In this document: piece after piece, positions 16,237 through 24,621 of the stretch
Layout: each line of letters begins with the position of its first letter
Numbering within the stretch: the first letter of the stretch is position 1
Assembly (NCBI RefSeq): GCF_000298315.2
Contig: NZ_AEYE02000014.1
Coordinates: 62,001 to 126,000, forward strand
From: Rhizobium grahamii CCGE 502
Lineage (GTDB): Bacteria > Pseudomonadota > Alphaproteobacteria > Rhizobiales > Rhizobiaceae
Direction of reading: 5' to 3'
DNA length: 64,000 nt
The notes under the pieces: model-generated
What the model was told of the DNA's origin: nothing
Seen by the model: only the letters and a program-made list of their open reading frames with translations
Database searches by the model: none
Made by a program: the position numbers and the translations under genes

Positions 16237-16905
16237 ATGAGCGATTCCGATATCTTTGACCTCTCACCTATCGCGATGTGGATCGAGGATTTCAGCGGTG
16301 TTAAGACACAATTCGATCGCTGGCGCGCCGAAGGCGTCGAAGATATCAGAGCCTATCTGAGGGAGGACACGAGACGCGTCGCCTCCTGCTCGCAACTGAT
16401 CCGCGTACTGCGCGTCAACCGCAAGACACTCGAACTCTTCGAAGCCAACGACCTCGACCACTTAGTAGCAAATCTCGGTTCGGTCTTTCGCGATGAGATG
16501 CTCGAAAGCCACGTCAACGAACTGGCCGAACTCTGGGACGGCAAGACGGAGTTCACGAGCAGCGCCGTCAACTACACACTGTCCGGACGCCGGCTCGATA
16601 TCCAGCTGCGCGGCTCGGTGCTGCCAGGGCACGAGCAACCGCTTACACAAGTGATGCTCACGACCGAAGATGTCGCCGGTTTCGCTTTGGGTCGAGGATT
16701 TCAGCCGAATCAAGCTGCTGCTGCAGAGTGTTCGCGATCGCGGTATCGACGATTTCAGGGTGTTCACCGATGTCCACCCGGAATTCGTGCGCCAGTGCAT
16801 GAGCGAGATTCGTGTCATCGACGTCAACCAGGCGACACTAGACCTGTTCTGCGCACCGGACCGCCGCACGCTGATGCACCGTATCGGCGACGTCTTTCGC
16901 GATGA
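16237..16905 (+). pseudogene. N-terminal PAS part of a broken PAS-PAS-GGDEF gene
   Basis: Residues 1-145 form a PAS-like sensor domain (SPIAMWIEDFSGVKTQFDRW at the start, SVLPGHEQPLTQVMLTTEDV at the end). After that the frame runs out of register through the next gene and ends at 16905 with a sequence of no recognisable character. The following ORF begins with a second copy of the same domain (SPVSLWVEDFSRIK) in the +1 frame. The linker that should join the two PAS copies appears to be missing, so a deletion of a length not divisible by three is the simplest explanation. The N-terminal part could still be translated as a 222-residue protein. Confidence 0.65.
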
Positions 16906-17626
16906 CATGGAAAAGCATTTCCGCGAACAGCTGATCGAGTTGTGGCATGGCCGTCTATTCCACCAGCGTGAAGTCGTGAACTACGCGCTTGACGGCTCCG
17001 AGCGCTATGTCCTCCTTCAGTTCTCGGTTTTGCCCGGCCACGAGGCGGACTGGGCATTGGTGCAGGTAGCGCTCACCGACATCACCGCGCGCAAGAAGGC
17101 CGAGGCCTATCTCGAATACCTCGGCAAGCACGACGTGCTGACCAAGCTCCACAATCGCGCCTTCTACGTCGACGAACTGAACAGGCTGGAGCGCAAGTCG
17201 CTGCGTCCGGCCTCCGCGGTTATCATCGATCTCAACGGCCTGAAGGAAGCAAACGACCAGCTCGGGCATGACGCAGGCGACGCGCTGCTGCGTCGACTGG
17301 GCGAAGTTCTGGGCGGCGCTGTCGCACAACCCAACCATGCGGCCCGAATCGGCGGCGACGAGTTTGCAGTTCTCATGCCTGGCGCTGACAAGCAGGCCGT
17401 CGCCACGATGGTCGAGACGATCGGCGAACTTCTGAAGATCAACAACCAGTTCTATTCCAATGCACCGCTGAGCATTTCTCTCGGTGTCTCGACAAGCGAG
17501 CCCGGGGAAACGATGGAGTCGATGGTGCGGCGTGCCGACATTGCCATGTACGCACAGAAGCGCGCCTATCACGCCAGTCGCACGGCAGAAGAACAGGCAG
17601 GCGCGAAATCCGCTTCCGCGGCCTAA
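16670..17626 (+). CDS. PAS-GGDEF diguanylate cyclase (C-terminal part of a split gene)
   Basis: A 318-residue protein: PAS domain about 3-140 (SPVSLWVEDFSRIK to VALTDITARKKAEAYLEYLG) and a GGDEF domain about 145-300 with an intact RIGGDEFAVLMPG active site, expected to make cyclic di-GMP from GTP. The RxxD inhibitory site is absent: AQPN stands at that place. The ATG at 16670 has no good ribosome binding site and lies inside the upstream frame, so translation may depend on the preceding ORF or on a frameshift. The catalytic domain itself looks undamaged, so activity may persist. Confidence 0.85.
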   Translation: MSPVSLWVEDFSRIKLLLQSVRDRGIDDFRVFTDVHPEFVRQCMSEIRVIDVNQATLDLFCAPDRRTLMHRIGDVFRDDMEKHFREQLIELWHGRLFHQREVVNYALDGSERYVLLQFSVLPGHEADWALVQVALTDITARKKAEAYLEYLGKHDVLTKLHNRAFYVDELNRLERKSLRPASAVIIDLNGLKEANDQLGHDAGDALLRRLGEVLGGAVAQPNHAARIGGDEFAVLMPGADKQAVATMVETIGELLKINNQFYSNAPLSISLGVSTSEPGETMESMVRRADIAMYAQKRAYHASRTAEEQAGAKSASAA

Positions 17627-17833
17627 GACCCGTCCAATTCGCGATCGAGAACCTCCGATCAACCGCGCAATAAAATAGATTGAATACTACCAATTCGACT
17701 CCAAATGAATATATGAAGCCTTGTGGCTTGCTGCACGCCTCCTCCCAAGCGCTCTGCCGAGCCACCGCCGGCCCATTGCCTTGATAGCTCCGAGGGAAGT
17801 TTCCGGCGCAACAAGAACAAGAGGTACAAGACA

Positions 17834-19114
17834 GTGGCTGGTATCATCACCAACAACGCCGCGACGACACGCCCGGCGACGACTTCCCCAGCAGCGAACT
17901 ATCGATTTGCCCTCGTGGCGCTGACGTCGCTGTTTTTCATGTGGGGCTTCATCACCTGCCTGAACGACATTCTCATTCCGCATCTGAAGAACGTCTTCCA
18001 ACTGAATTACACGCAGTCCATGCTGATTCAGTTCTGCTTCTTCGGCGCGTACTTCATCATCTCCTTGCCCGCCGGCGCGCTGGTCAAGCGCATCAGCTAC
18101 AAGTGGGGCATCGTAACCGGCCTCCTCATCGCGGCGGTCGGCTGCGCGCTATTCATTCCGGCAGCGAGCTACCGCGTCTACGCGCTCTTCCTCGGAGCCT
18201 TTTTCGTCCTGGCAACCGGGATCACTCTGCTTCAAGTCGCCGCCAATCCCTATGTCACCGTGCTCGGTCCACCCGACACGGCCGCAAGCCGCCTGACCCT
18301 GACGCAGGCATTCAACTCTCTGGGCACCACGCTTGCTCCCATGTTCGGTGCGTTCCTGATCCTGTCCGCTACGACCGCCGCCGTCGTCGGCGCCACACCC
18401 GAACAACTCGATGCCATGAGGCTCGCCGAAGCGGGCGCCGTGAAGTTTCCCTACATGCTCCTGGCCATCGCCTTCCTGGTATTGGCAGCGCTCTTTGCAG
18501 CCCTGAAGCTGCCGCATGTTGACGGTGCCGAAGAGATCGAGCCGATCACCGGCGGCGGCTCTGCGTGGCAGTATCGCCACTTGGTGCTCGGCGCCGTCGG
18601 CATCTTCGTCTACGTCGGTGCCGAAGTCAGCATCGGCAGTTTCCTCGTCAACTTCATGAGCCAGCCTGATATCGCTGGCTTTTCAGAAGCCGAGGCCGCG
18701 CATCACGTGTCCTATTTCTGGGGCGGCGCGATGATCGGTCGCTTTGTCGGCGCTGTCGTGATGCGCTATGTCGACGACGGCAAGGCGCTTGCGTTCAATG
18801 CTCTTGTCGTGATCGCACTGCTGCTGCTTACGGTCTTCTCGAGCGGTCACGTCGCCATGTGGTCGGTCTTGGCGATCGGACTCTTCAACTCGATCATGTT
18901 CCCGACGATCTTCAGTCTGGCCCTCTACGGTCTTGGAAAATACACGAGCCAGGGCTCCGGTATCCTGTGCCTGGCAATCGTCGGCGGCGCCTTGCTTCCG
19001 CTCGTTCAGGGCGCGCTCGCAGACACGATCGGCATTCATCTTGCCTTCCTGATGCCGGTTCTGTGTTATGCTTACATCGCCTTTTACGGCCTGAAAGGGC
19101 ACCGGCCGAGCTGA
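17834..19114 (+). CDS. gluP: GluP/FucP-type sugar MFS transporter
   Basis: A 426-residue major-facilitator permease with twelve membrane segments, close in type to glucose/galactose and L-fucose proton symporters. Signatures include [20 protein letters not shown] (TM1), [15 protein letters not shown] (TM2), [20 protein letters not shown], and [20 protein letters not shown] 17834 is the start chosen: AAGAGG lies about nine bases upstream and the protein then begins shortly before TM1. The 207 bases upstream are A+T-rich at 17665-17715 and probably hold the promoter. Exact sugar specificity is inferred from family only. Confidence 0.88.
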   Translation: MAGIITNNAATTRPATTSPAANYRFALVALTSLFFMWGFITCLNDILIPHLKNVFQLNYTQSMLIQFCFFGAYFIISLPAGALVKRISYKWGIVTGLLIAAVGCALFIPAASYRVYALFLGAFFVLATGITLLQVAANPYVTVLGPPDTAASRLTLTQAFNSLGTTLAPMFGAFLILSATTAAVVGATPEQLDAMRLAEAGAVKFPYMLLAIAFLVLAALFAALKLPHVDGAEEIEPITGGGSAWQYRHLVLGAVGIFVYVGAEVSIGSFLVNFMSQPDIAGFSEAEAAHHVSYFWGGAMIGRFVGAVVMRYVDDGKALAFNALVVIALLLLTVFSSGHVAMWSVLAIGLFNSIMFPTIFSLALYGLGKYTSQGSGILCLAIVGGALLPLVQGALADTIGIHLAFLMPVLCYAYIAFYGLKGHRPS

Positions 19115-19127
19115 CCCTTTCAAGGCG

Positions 19128-19156
19128 CACTTCGCCGATCTGCGGCGAAGTGTCTT
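19128..19156 (+). terminator. Hairpin after the sugar permease
   Basis: CACTTCGCC and GGCGAAGTG form a 9-bp stem with a 7-base loop, followed by TCTT. It ends 14 bases past the permease stop and fits a weak intrinsic terminator. Confidence 0.5.
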
Positions 19157-19219
19157 GGCGCTTGCGCCATCCCTTCACCCTTGGCATGGTGCAGCGCACA
19201 ACTCGAGGGAATCGCACCG

Positions 19220-19846
19220 ATGAAAGCCTTGTTGCTGGTCGATATTCAAAATGGCTTCTGCCCAGGCGGCAACCTTCCGGTGCTGGATGGCCACGAGGTG
19301 GTCCCCATCGCGAATCGTCTGATCGAGAGCGGCAAATATGATCTGATCGTTGCCTCGCAGGACTGGCATCCGGCCGGTCACGGCAGCTTCGCTTCCTCTC
19401 ACCCGGGAAAGCAGCCCTTCGAACTCGGCACGCTGTCGGGCAAGCCGCAGATGATGTGGCCGGACCACTGCGTTCAGGGCACGACGGACGCGGAACTGCA
19501 TCCGGACCTCAAGATGGGCAAGATCGATCTCATCCTGCAAAAGGGCGAGAATCACAGTGTCGACAGCTACTCCGCGTTTCGCGACAACGATCAGGACGCG
19601 CTGACGGGTCTTGCCCATTTCCTCGAGGGCCAGGAGGTGACCGATCTGGACGTTTGCGGCCTCGCAACCGACTACTGCGTGAAGTTCTCGGCATTGGATG
19701 CGACCGAAATGATGCCCGGCGTGCGGGTTCGCTTCATCGAAGACGCCAGCCGCGGCATATCGCCTGAGGGCGTTGCGGCGGCGATCGAGGAGATGCGCGA
19801 GCATGGCATCGATATCATCACCAGCCGGCAGGTTCTCGACGGCTAG
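19220..19846 (+). CDS. pncA: Nicotinamidase/pyrazinamidase
   Basis: A 208-residue isochorismatase-fold amidase that converts nicotinamide to nicotinate in NAD salvage. The catalytic triad is visible: Asp8 (LLLVDIQNGFCPGG), Lys108 (ILQKGENH) and Cys153 (GLATDYCVKFSA). The metal site includes Asp48 and His50 in SQDWHPAGHGSF. The ATG at 19220 follows GAGGGA at good spacing and gives the standard family N-terminus. It ends 13 bases before the convergent DUF2164 gene. Confidence 0.94.
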   Translation: MKALLLVDIQNGFCPGGNLPVLDGHEVVPIANRLIESGKYDLIVASQDWHPAGHGSFASSHPGKQPFELGTLSGKPQMMWPDHCVQGTTDAELHPDLKMGKIDLILQKGENHSVDSYSAFRDNDQDALTGLAHFLEGQEVTDLDVCGLATDYCVKFSALDATEMMPGVRVRFIEDASRGISPEGVAAAIEEMREHGIDIITSRQVLDG

Positions 19847-19859
19847 GGTGGGGACCCAG

Positions 19860-20108
19860 CTACGCCGTCGCATTCCGTTGCAATTGGTAGACGTCCTCGG
19901 AAAAGTCGTCGATGCGTCTGGCGAGCGCGACTTGCGCATCTTCCAGCCCCTTCTTGTAGTGGGCGGCTCCAACTTCCTTCGCAAAGAACTCGAGCACGAA
20001 TTCCGCTTTCAGGACGCCGATAGGCTGGTCCAGTTCGCTGCTGAAATAGTGCTGAATCCGCGCAAGAAGTTCGGCCTTCTCTTCCTTCGAAAATTCGATC
20101 TGGTTCAT
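19860..20108 (-). CDS. DUF2164 domain protein
   Basis: An 82-residue cytosolic protein matching the DUF2164 pattern: MNQIEFSKEEKAELLARIQ, YFSSELDQPIGVLKAEFVLE near 22-41, then YKKGLEDAQVALARRIDD. The family has no known function. The start at 20108 is preceded by GGGGAGGAAAC. It is convergent with pncA and divergent from azlC, 133 bases away. Confidence 0.82.
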   Translation of the reverse strand: MNQIEFSKEEKAELLARIQHYFSSELDQPIGVLKAEFVLEFFAKEVGAAHYKKGLEDAQVALARRIDDFSEDVYQLQRNATA

Positions 20109-20241
20109 GTTTCCTCCCCGAACGGCAATCAGTCGCGACCGCATCGTTCAGCGAAATCGATCGTTCAATCAAGGAAATTTGCTTGCGGCAGGTACTACCC
20201 CTCCTTACACGGAAGGCAAAATTCCAGAAGGATTGTCGCCG

Positions 20242-20958
20242 ATGAGTCGCGCTGATTTTTTCGACGGTTTGCGCGGTGGCTCGGCCATCGCGCTAGCCTC
20301 GGCCCCGTTCGGGGCCTTGTTTGGAGCGCTCGCGGTCGATAACGGCATGTCACTTGCGGAGGTGACCTTCATGAGTGCCACCGTCTATGCCGGCGCGAGC
20401 CAGATGGTCGGTATCGAGCTCTTCGGTCACGATGTCCAGGCGTGGCTGATTGTAGCCTCGATCCTCGCCGTCAACTTCCGTCATGTCCTCTATTCGGCGG
20501 CGATCGCGCCTTACATCAAGCACTTTTCGCCGCTCCAGAAGTTCTTCACCTTCTTCCTTCTGGTTGATCCGCAGTTTGCTGAAACGGTCAAACGCGGCGA
20601 AGCCGGCAAGCCGGTCACCTTCGTCTGGTATCTCGGCTTTGGCATCATAATCTACGTGCCCTGGGTCTTCGTCAGCCTGCTGGGCGGCATGCTCGGAAGC
20701 TACATCGGCGACCCCAAATCGATCGGACTGGACATCCTGCTGCCAGCCTATTTCCTCGGCATCGTCCTCGATTTCCGCCACCGCGACAATTTTCTGCCGG
20801 TCGCAGCCGTTAGCGCTGTCGCCTCTGTGATCGCCTATCACTATGTCGGTTCGCCTTGGCATGTAAGCCTTGGCGCCGCTGCCGGCATCGTACTTGCCGC
20901 CCTGTTCCCGCCCCCGCCACATGAACAGGAACTCGAATCCGATCTGCACGAGGTATGA
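20242..20958 (+). CDS. azlC: AzlC family branched-chain amino acid exporter, large subunit
   Basis: A 238-residue membrane protein of the AzlC/YgaZ family, which with a small AzlD/YgaH partner exports branched-chain amino acids. The family signature stands at residues 10-70: GSAIALASAPFGALFGALAV, FMSATVYAGASQMVGIEL and AVNFRHVLYSAAIAPYI. ATG 20242 follows AAGGA; longer upstream readings are unlikely because they cross the intergenic region. The stop overlaps the azlD start (ATGA), so the two are coupled. Confidence 0.92.
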   Translation: MSRADFFDGLRGGSAIALASAPFGALFGALAVDNGMSLAEVTFMSATVYAGASQMVGIELFGHDVQAWLIVASILAVNFRHVLYSAAIAPYIKHFSPLQKFFTFFLLVDPQFAETVKRGEAGKPVTFVWYLGFGIIIYVPWVFVSLLGGMLGSYIGDPKSIGLDILLPAYFLGIVLDFRHRDNFLPVAAVSAVASVIAYHYVGSPWHVSLGAAAGIVLAALFPPPPHEQELESDLHEV

Positions 20959-21269
20959 CGATGGCCTTCGATCTTCACATGGCGCTCGTGATCCTGGCGG
21001 CAGCGGCTGCGACCTACGCGACGCGCATCGGTGGCTATATCCTCATCACGACAATGAAGCGCATCCCGCCGCGCATGGAGGCAGCACTTGCCGCAGTTCC
21101 CGCCGCGGTGTTGACGACGCTTGTCGCGCCGGCCTTCTTCACCGGCGGCTGGGAGTCGAAGCTCGCCCTGCTGGCAGCGCTCGTCGTCGGCCTGCGGGCC
21201 TCGCACACTTGGATGTTGATTGTCGCATGGCTCGTCGTGATGGCCTGGCGTCACACCATCGGCATGTGA
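20955..21269 (+). CDS. azlD: AzlD family branched-chain amino acid exporter, small subunit
   Basis: A 104-residue membrane protein with three to four helices and the AzlD hallmark AAATYATRIGGYILIT near residue 14 and PAAVLTTLVAPAFFTGG near 48. It overlaps azlC by four bases and completes the two-component exporter. The convergent aminopeptidase gene ends 15 bases beyond it. Confidence 0.9.
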   Translation: MTMAFDLHMALVILAAAAATYATRIGGYILITTMKRIPPRMEAALAAVPAAVLTTLVAPAFFTGGWESKLALLAALVVGLRASHTWMLIVAWLVVMAWRHTIGM

Positions 21270-21284
21270 CGCCGCCGGCGCTAG

Positions 21285-23120
21285 TCAATATTCGAGCGGC
21301 AAGGTGGCATTCTCCAGCCACGCCTTGACGTCATGGTCGTGGATCAGCGGCATCAGCGCCTCACGCGTGCGTTCGTGATAGGCGTTGAGCCAATGCAATT
21401 CGTCATGCGTCAGAAGTTCCGGAATGATCAGGCTCCGGTCGATCGGGCAGAAGGTCAGCGTCTCGAAGCCGAGCATCGGCATATCACCGCCGTCGATCGC
21501 CTCTGCCTCGCGGACATAGATCAGGTTCTCGATGCGAATCCCGAAAGCGCCTGGCCTATAGTAGCCAGGCTCGTTCGAGAGAATCATCCCTGGCAACAGC
21601 TCCTGCGTTGAAAGTCTGGCGATACGTTGCGGCCCCTCATGCACGGAAAGATAGGACCCGACCCCGTGGCCGGTGCCGTGTGCGAAATCAGCGCCGGCTC
21701 GCCAAAGCGCGATGCGGGCCAGCGGATCGAGGTCGCAGCCGCGCGTGCCCTTGGGAAAGCGCGCGGTGCTGATCTGGATCATGCCCTTCAGCACCAGCGT
21801 GAAGAAGCGCTTGTGCTCCTCGGTGACCGAGCCGATACCGACGGTACGGGTAATGTCGGTCGTGCCGTTGATGTACTGGGCGCCGGAATCGATCAGAAAG
21901 AGTTCGCCGGCTCGAAGCTTGCGGTTTGTCTCCGTTGTCACGCGGTAGTGCATGATCGCCGCATGCTCACCCGCACCGGAGATCGTATCGAAGGAGATGT
22001 CCTTGAGTGGGTTCTGCATGTTCTGGCCGACGCGAGCGCGTGCCGCTTCCAGCTTCTCCGCCACCTCGATTTCGGTCACCGTCCCCGGCTTGGTCTGCGA
22101 CAGCCAGTAGAGAAACTCCACCATGGCCGCGCCATCCTGCAAGTGTGCCGCAGCAGAACCATTGATCTCCACGCCGTTTTTGACGGCCCGTGGCAGCTTC
22201 GCGGGATCATTGCCTTCCACGACCTCGCCACCCGCCTTGCGAATGATCTCCGCCAGGGCATACGAGGTGAGGTCCGGATCGACCAGGATGCGGCCACCAT
22301 CCTTGGCTACAGCCGATAGCTTCTTGTCGAGCTCCGACGGCGGAAGTTGAACGCACATCTGTGCAAGATAGGCTTCCGCCTCGATGCCGGTCTTGCGCTT
22401 GTCGAGGAAGAGATCGGCCTTGCCGTCGGCATGGATGATCGCACGCGCCAGCGGGTGCGGCGTGTGCGGCACGTCGGCGCCGCGAATATTGAAGGTCCAG
22501 GCGACCGAAGACGGATCCGCGATCAGGGCCGCCTTCAAGCTCTTCTTCGCCAGATCGGCTGCGATCGTTCCAATCTTCTCGGTTGCGAGTATGCCCGCCT
22601 GCACGACGTTCTGGATCGCCACCTGCCCCAGCGGCTCCTGCGGTCGGTCGCTCCAGAGCTTATCGAGGGGATTGTGGGGTAGGACGACAAGCAAACCACC
22701 AATTTCGGCGAGCGCCTTTTCTAGCCGCCGCACCTCCGCGCCCGAATGCAGCCAAGGATCGATGCCGAGGCGCAGGCCCTTGGAACCATTCTTCGCAAGC
22801 CAAGCGTGAGGCGGTTCGTTCACAAGGTCTCCGCCGGTAAAGACGGAATTGTCCACTTGCTCGGCAAGCTGCGTCACGTAGCGCCCATCCACGAAGACAA
22901 TCGCCGCCGAACGCGTCACGAGCGCGATGCCCGCAGATCCCGTAAAGCCCGTCAACCAGGACAAACGCTCCGAACAAGCGGGGACATATTCGCCGTTGAA
23001 CTCGTCGGCGCGCGGCACCAGAAAGGCGTCGATGCCAAGCGCATCAAAACTTGCGCGCAAAGCCGAGACGCGATCGCGGCCGAATTGTGGCGTCGAAGTG
23101 ACTTCAAAAGACTGGAACAT
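21285..23120 (-). CDS. Xaa-Pro aminopeptidase (M24B family, long form)
   Basis: A 611-residue cytosolic metallopeptidase that removes N-terminal residues before proline. Two creatinase-like N-terminal domains (residues 1-310, with VDGRYVTQLAEQV) precede the pita-bread catalytic domain. Metal ligands are present: Asp in FLIDSGAQY and TTDITRT, His in HGTGHGVGSYLSVHEGPQ, and Glu in LSNEPGYYR and GIRIENLIYV. The long three-domain form matches eukaryote-like and rhizobial versions. ATG 23120 is chosen, although its ribosome binding site is weak; TTG 23126 is an alternative. Confidence 0.92.
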   Translation of the reverse strand: MFQSFEVTSTPQFGRDRVSALRASFDALGIDAFLVPRADEFNGEYVPACSERLSWLTGFTGSAGIALVTRSAAIVFVDGRYVTQLAEQVDNSVFTGGDLVNEPPHAWLAKNGSKGLRLGIDPWLHSGAEVRRLEKALAEIGGLLVVLPHNPLDKLWSDRPQEPLGQVAIQNVVQAGILATEKIGTIAADLAKKSLKAALIADPSSVAWTFNIRGADVPHTPHPLARAIIHADGKADLFLDKRKTGIEAEAYLAQMCVQLPPSELDKKLSAVAKDGGRILVDPDLTSYALAEIIRKAGGEVVEGNDPAKLPRAVKNGVEINGSAAAHLQDGAAMVEFLYWLSQTKPGTVTEIEVAEKLEAARARVGQNMQNPLKDISFDTISGAGEHAAIMHYRVTTETNRKLRAGELFLIDSGAQYINGTTDITRTVGIGSVTEEHKRFFTLVLKGMIQISTARFPKGTRGCDLDPLARIALWRAGADFAHGTGHGVGSYLSVHEGPQRIARLSTQELLPGMILSNEPGYYRPGAFGIRIENLIYVREAEAIDGGDMPMLGFETLTFCPIDRSLIIPELLTHDELHWLNAYHERTREALMPLIHDHDVKAWLENATLPLEY

Positions 23121-23268
23121 GTTCAATAACCCGGTTTTGTGCGAATCCCTTAGCAAAAGGATTCGGCTATGTTATCGGAATTTCAGAGGAATACGAGAAA
23201 TCCGCAAAGTGATGCCTGAGCAAAAGCCGCCCAATAATTCGGCGGAAATGAGGCGGCGATTCACAAAC

Positions 23269-23284
23269 TGGCACGCTTTATGCA
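23269..23284 (+). promoter_or_regulatory. Sigma-54 (RpoN) promoter
   Basis: TGGCACG-CTTT-ATGCA matches the consensus TGGCACG-N4-TTGCW at all but one position, with exact GG-N10-GC spacing (GG 23270-23271, GC 23282-23283). It points toward the 57-residue gene starting at 23400, leaving a leader of about 105 bases. An inverted repeat CCGCC-N9-GGCGG at 23227-23245 lies just upstream and could be an activator or host-factor site. Confidence 0.75.
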
Positions 23285-23399
23285 TTCAGCGCATGGCTCC
23301 CATGAACGAAACCCTCTCCCTCAGCTTTTCTAAATCGCTATATAGGCGCCATCAAACGGGTTCGAGACGAACCTGAAACGAAACAAAAGGAATTCAGAT

Positions 23400-23573
23400 A
23401 TGACTGCCCCTCTGTCGCGCTTCGCTTACAGCAGCCCGGTACAGGCTGGCGAGCGCCAGACTGTGCGTCACATCATCGGCTCGCGCCGTCCGCTGCATGC
23501 GGATACCCTCAACCTGCTCGGCGCCGGCCAAAAGGTAACGCGCCATCAGGTCGCAACCAGCTACGCGTTCTGA
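23400..23573 (+). CDS. Small hypothetical protein behind a sigma-54 promoter
   Basis: A 57-residue basic protein starting MTAPLSRFAYSSPVQAG and ending HQVATSYAF. AAAGGA sits eight bases before the ATG, and third codon positions are strongly G/C, as in neighbouring real genes. There is no signal peptide, membrane segment or recognisable motif. It lies alone between the aminopeptidase (divergent) and prmA (convergent) and is bounded by a strong promoter match and a strong terminator, which supports a real, separately regulated transcript. Sigma-54 control suggests nitrogen or a similar stress or nutrient signal. Function unknown. Confidence 0.7.
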   Translation: MTAPLSRFAYSSPVQAGERQTVRHIIGSRRPLHADTLNLLGAGQKVTRHQVATSYAF

Positions 23574-23690
23574 GCAACTCGCCGCTCCCTTCTCCTCCTC
23601 CCTCACGGGACCGGCGATCAGAACCAGTAGAAGCCCGCTCGAGCGCTCCTCCTCCTTCGAGCTCGCGGGCATGACCGGGAAACTGGTCCG

Positions 23691-23722
23691 AAGGCGGTGC
23701 CATTGGCACCGCCTTTTCTTTT
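23691..23722 (+). terminator. Intrinsic terminator after the 57-residue gene
   Basis: AAGGCGGTGCC and GGCACCGCCTT form an 11-bp perfect stem with an ATT loop, followed by TTCTTTT. It lies 118 bases after the small gene and nine bases beyond the convergent prmA stop, and could act for both. Confidence 0.88.
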
Positions 23723-23731
23723 GCCTTCACC

Positions 23732-24607
23732 TCAAGGGCGGTCGAGATGGATCGTCACCCAGCCGTTGCGCCAGATGGTGCGCACATGCCGCAGATGCGC
23801 ACCGTTATAGGCCGCCAGCACCTTCCAGCGTTGCGCGGCAAGAATTCCGGAGAGAACGACCGAACCGCCGGGCGCCAGATGATTAACGAGTTGCGGCGCC
23901 ATCTTGATCAGTGGCCGCGCCAGGATATTGGCAATGATCAGATCGAAGGGGCCATGAGCAGAAAATGCGGTCGAGTGAAAGCCCGGGGCCGTTGCCGTCG
24001 AAATGCCTGACGCAATTCCATTGCTTCTGACGTTCTCGGCCGCAACCTTCGTTGCGATCGGATCGATATCAGTGGCGAGAACTGGAATGTTCCGGAGCTT
24101 CCGCACGGCAATCGCCAGAACGCCGCTGCCGGTTCCGAGGTCGAGCGCATTGCGCACCGGACGGGAACGAAGAACGCGATCGATCGTCTCCAGGCAGCCG
24201 GCCGTCGTGCCATGGTGACCGGTACCAAACGCCTGGCCCGCATCGATCTCAATGGCAATGTCGCCAGGCCGCACCTTGTCGCGGTCGTGCGAGCCGTGGA
24301 CGAGAAACCGCCCTGCCCGAACCGGCTTCAGCCCCTCAAGTGATTTTGCGACCCAATCGACATCAGGAATGACCTCGCGCTCGACCTTGGCGTCGGGAAA
24401 GGTCGCCTTCAGCGCCTCCTCGACACGAGCCCGGACCTCCGCCTCGTCTTCACGCATCATGTAGACCGAAGCTTCCCAAATGTCCTTCTTCTCGTCGATC
24501 TCGGTGGTCGCGATTGCGAAGTCTTCTTCGCCAAAGACATCGGACAGCAGGTCCAGGATCTCTCCGGCCAGCACTTCGGTTGTCGTCACATAGAGGCGTA
24601 TTTCCAC
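23732..24607 (-). CDS. prmA: Ribosomal protein L11 methyltransferase
   Basis: A 291-residue S-adenosylmethionine-dependent enzyme that methylates ribosomal protein L11. The substrate-binding N-terminal domain is followed by the Rossmann methyltransferase fold: IDAGQAFGTGHHGTTAGCLE near residue 121, motif I LDLGTGSGVLAIAVRKL near 156, acidic loop ATDIDPIA, and NILARPL for catalysis. Length is normal. It lies 14 bases downstream of the FAD monooxygenase gene and probably shares its transcript. Confidence 0.94.
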   Translation of the reverse strand: MEIRLYVTTTEVLAGEILDLLSDVFGEEDFAIATTEIDEKKDIWEASVYMMREDEAEVRARVEEALKATFPDAKVEREVIPDVDWVAKSLEGLKPVRAGRFLVHGSHDRDKVRPGDIAIEIDAGQAFGTGHHGTTAGCLETIDRVLRSRPVRNALDLGTGSGVLAIAVRKLRNIPVLATDIDPIATKVAAENVRSNGIASGISTATAPGFHSTAFSAHGPFDLIIANILARPLIKMAPQLVNHLAPGGSVVLSGILAAQRWKVLAAYNGAHLRHVRTIWRNGWVTIHLDRP

Positions 24608-24621
24608 AATCGGTCTTTCTT

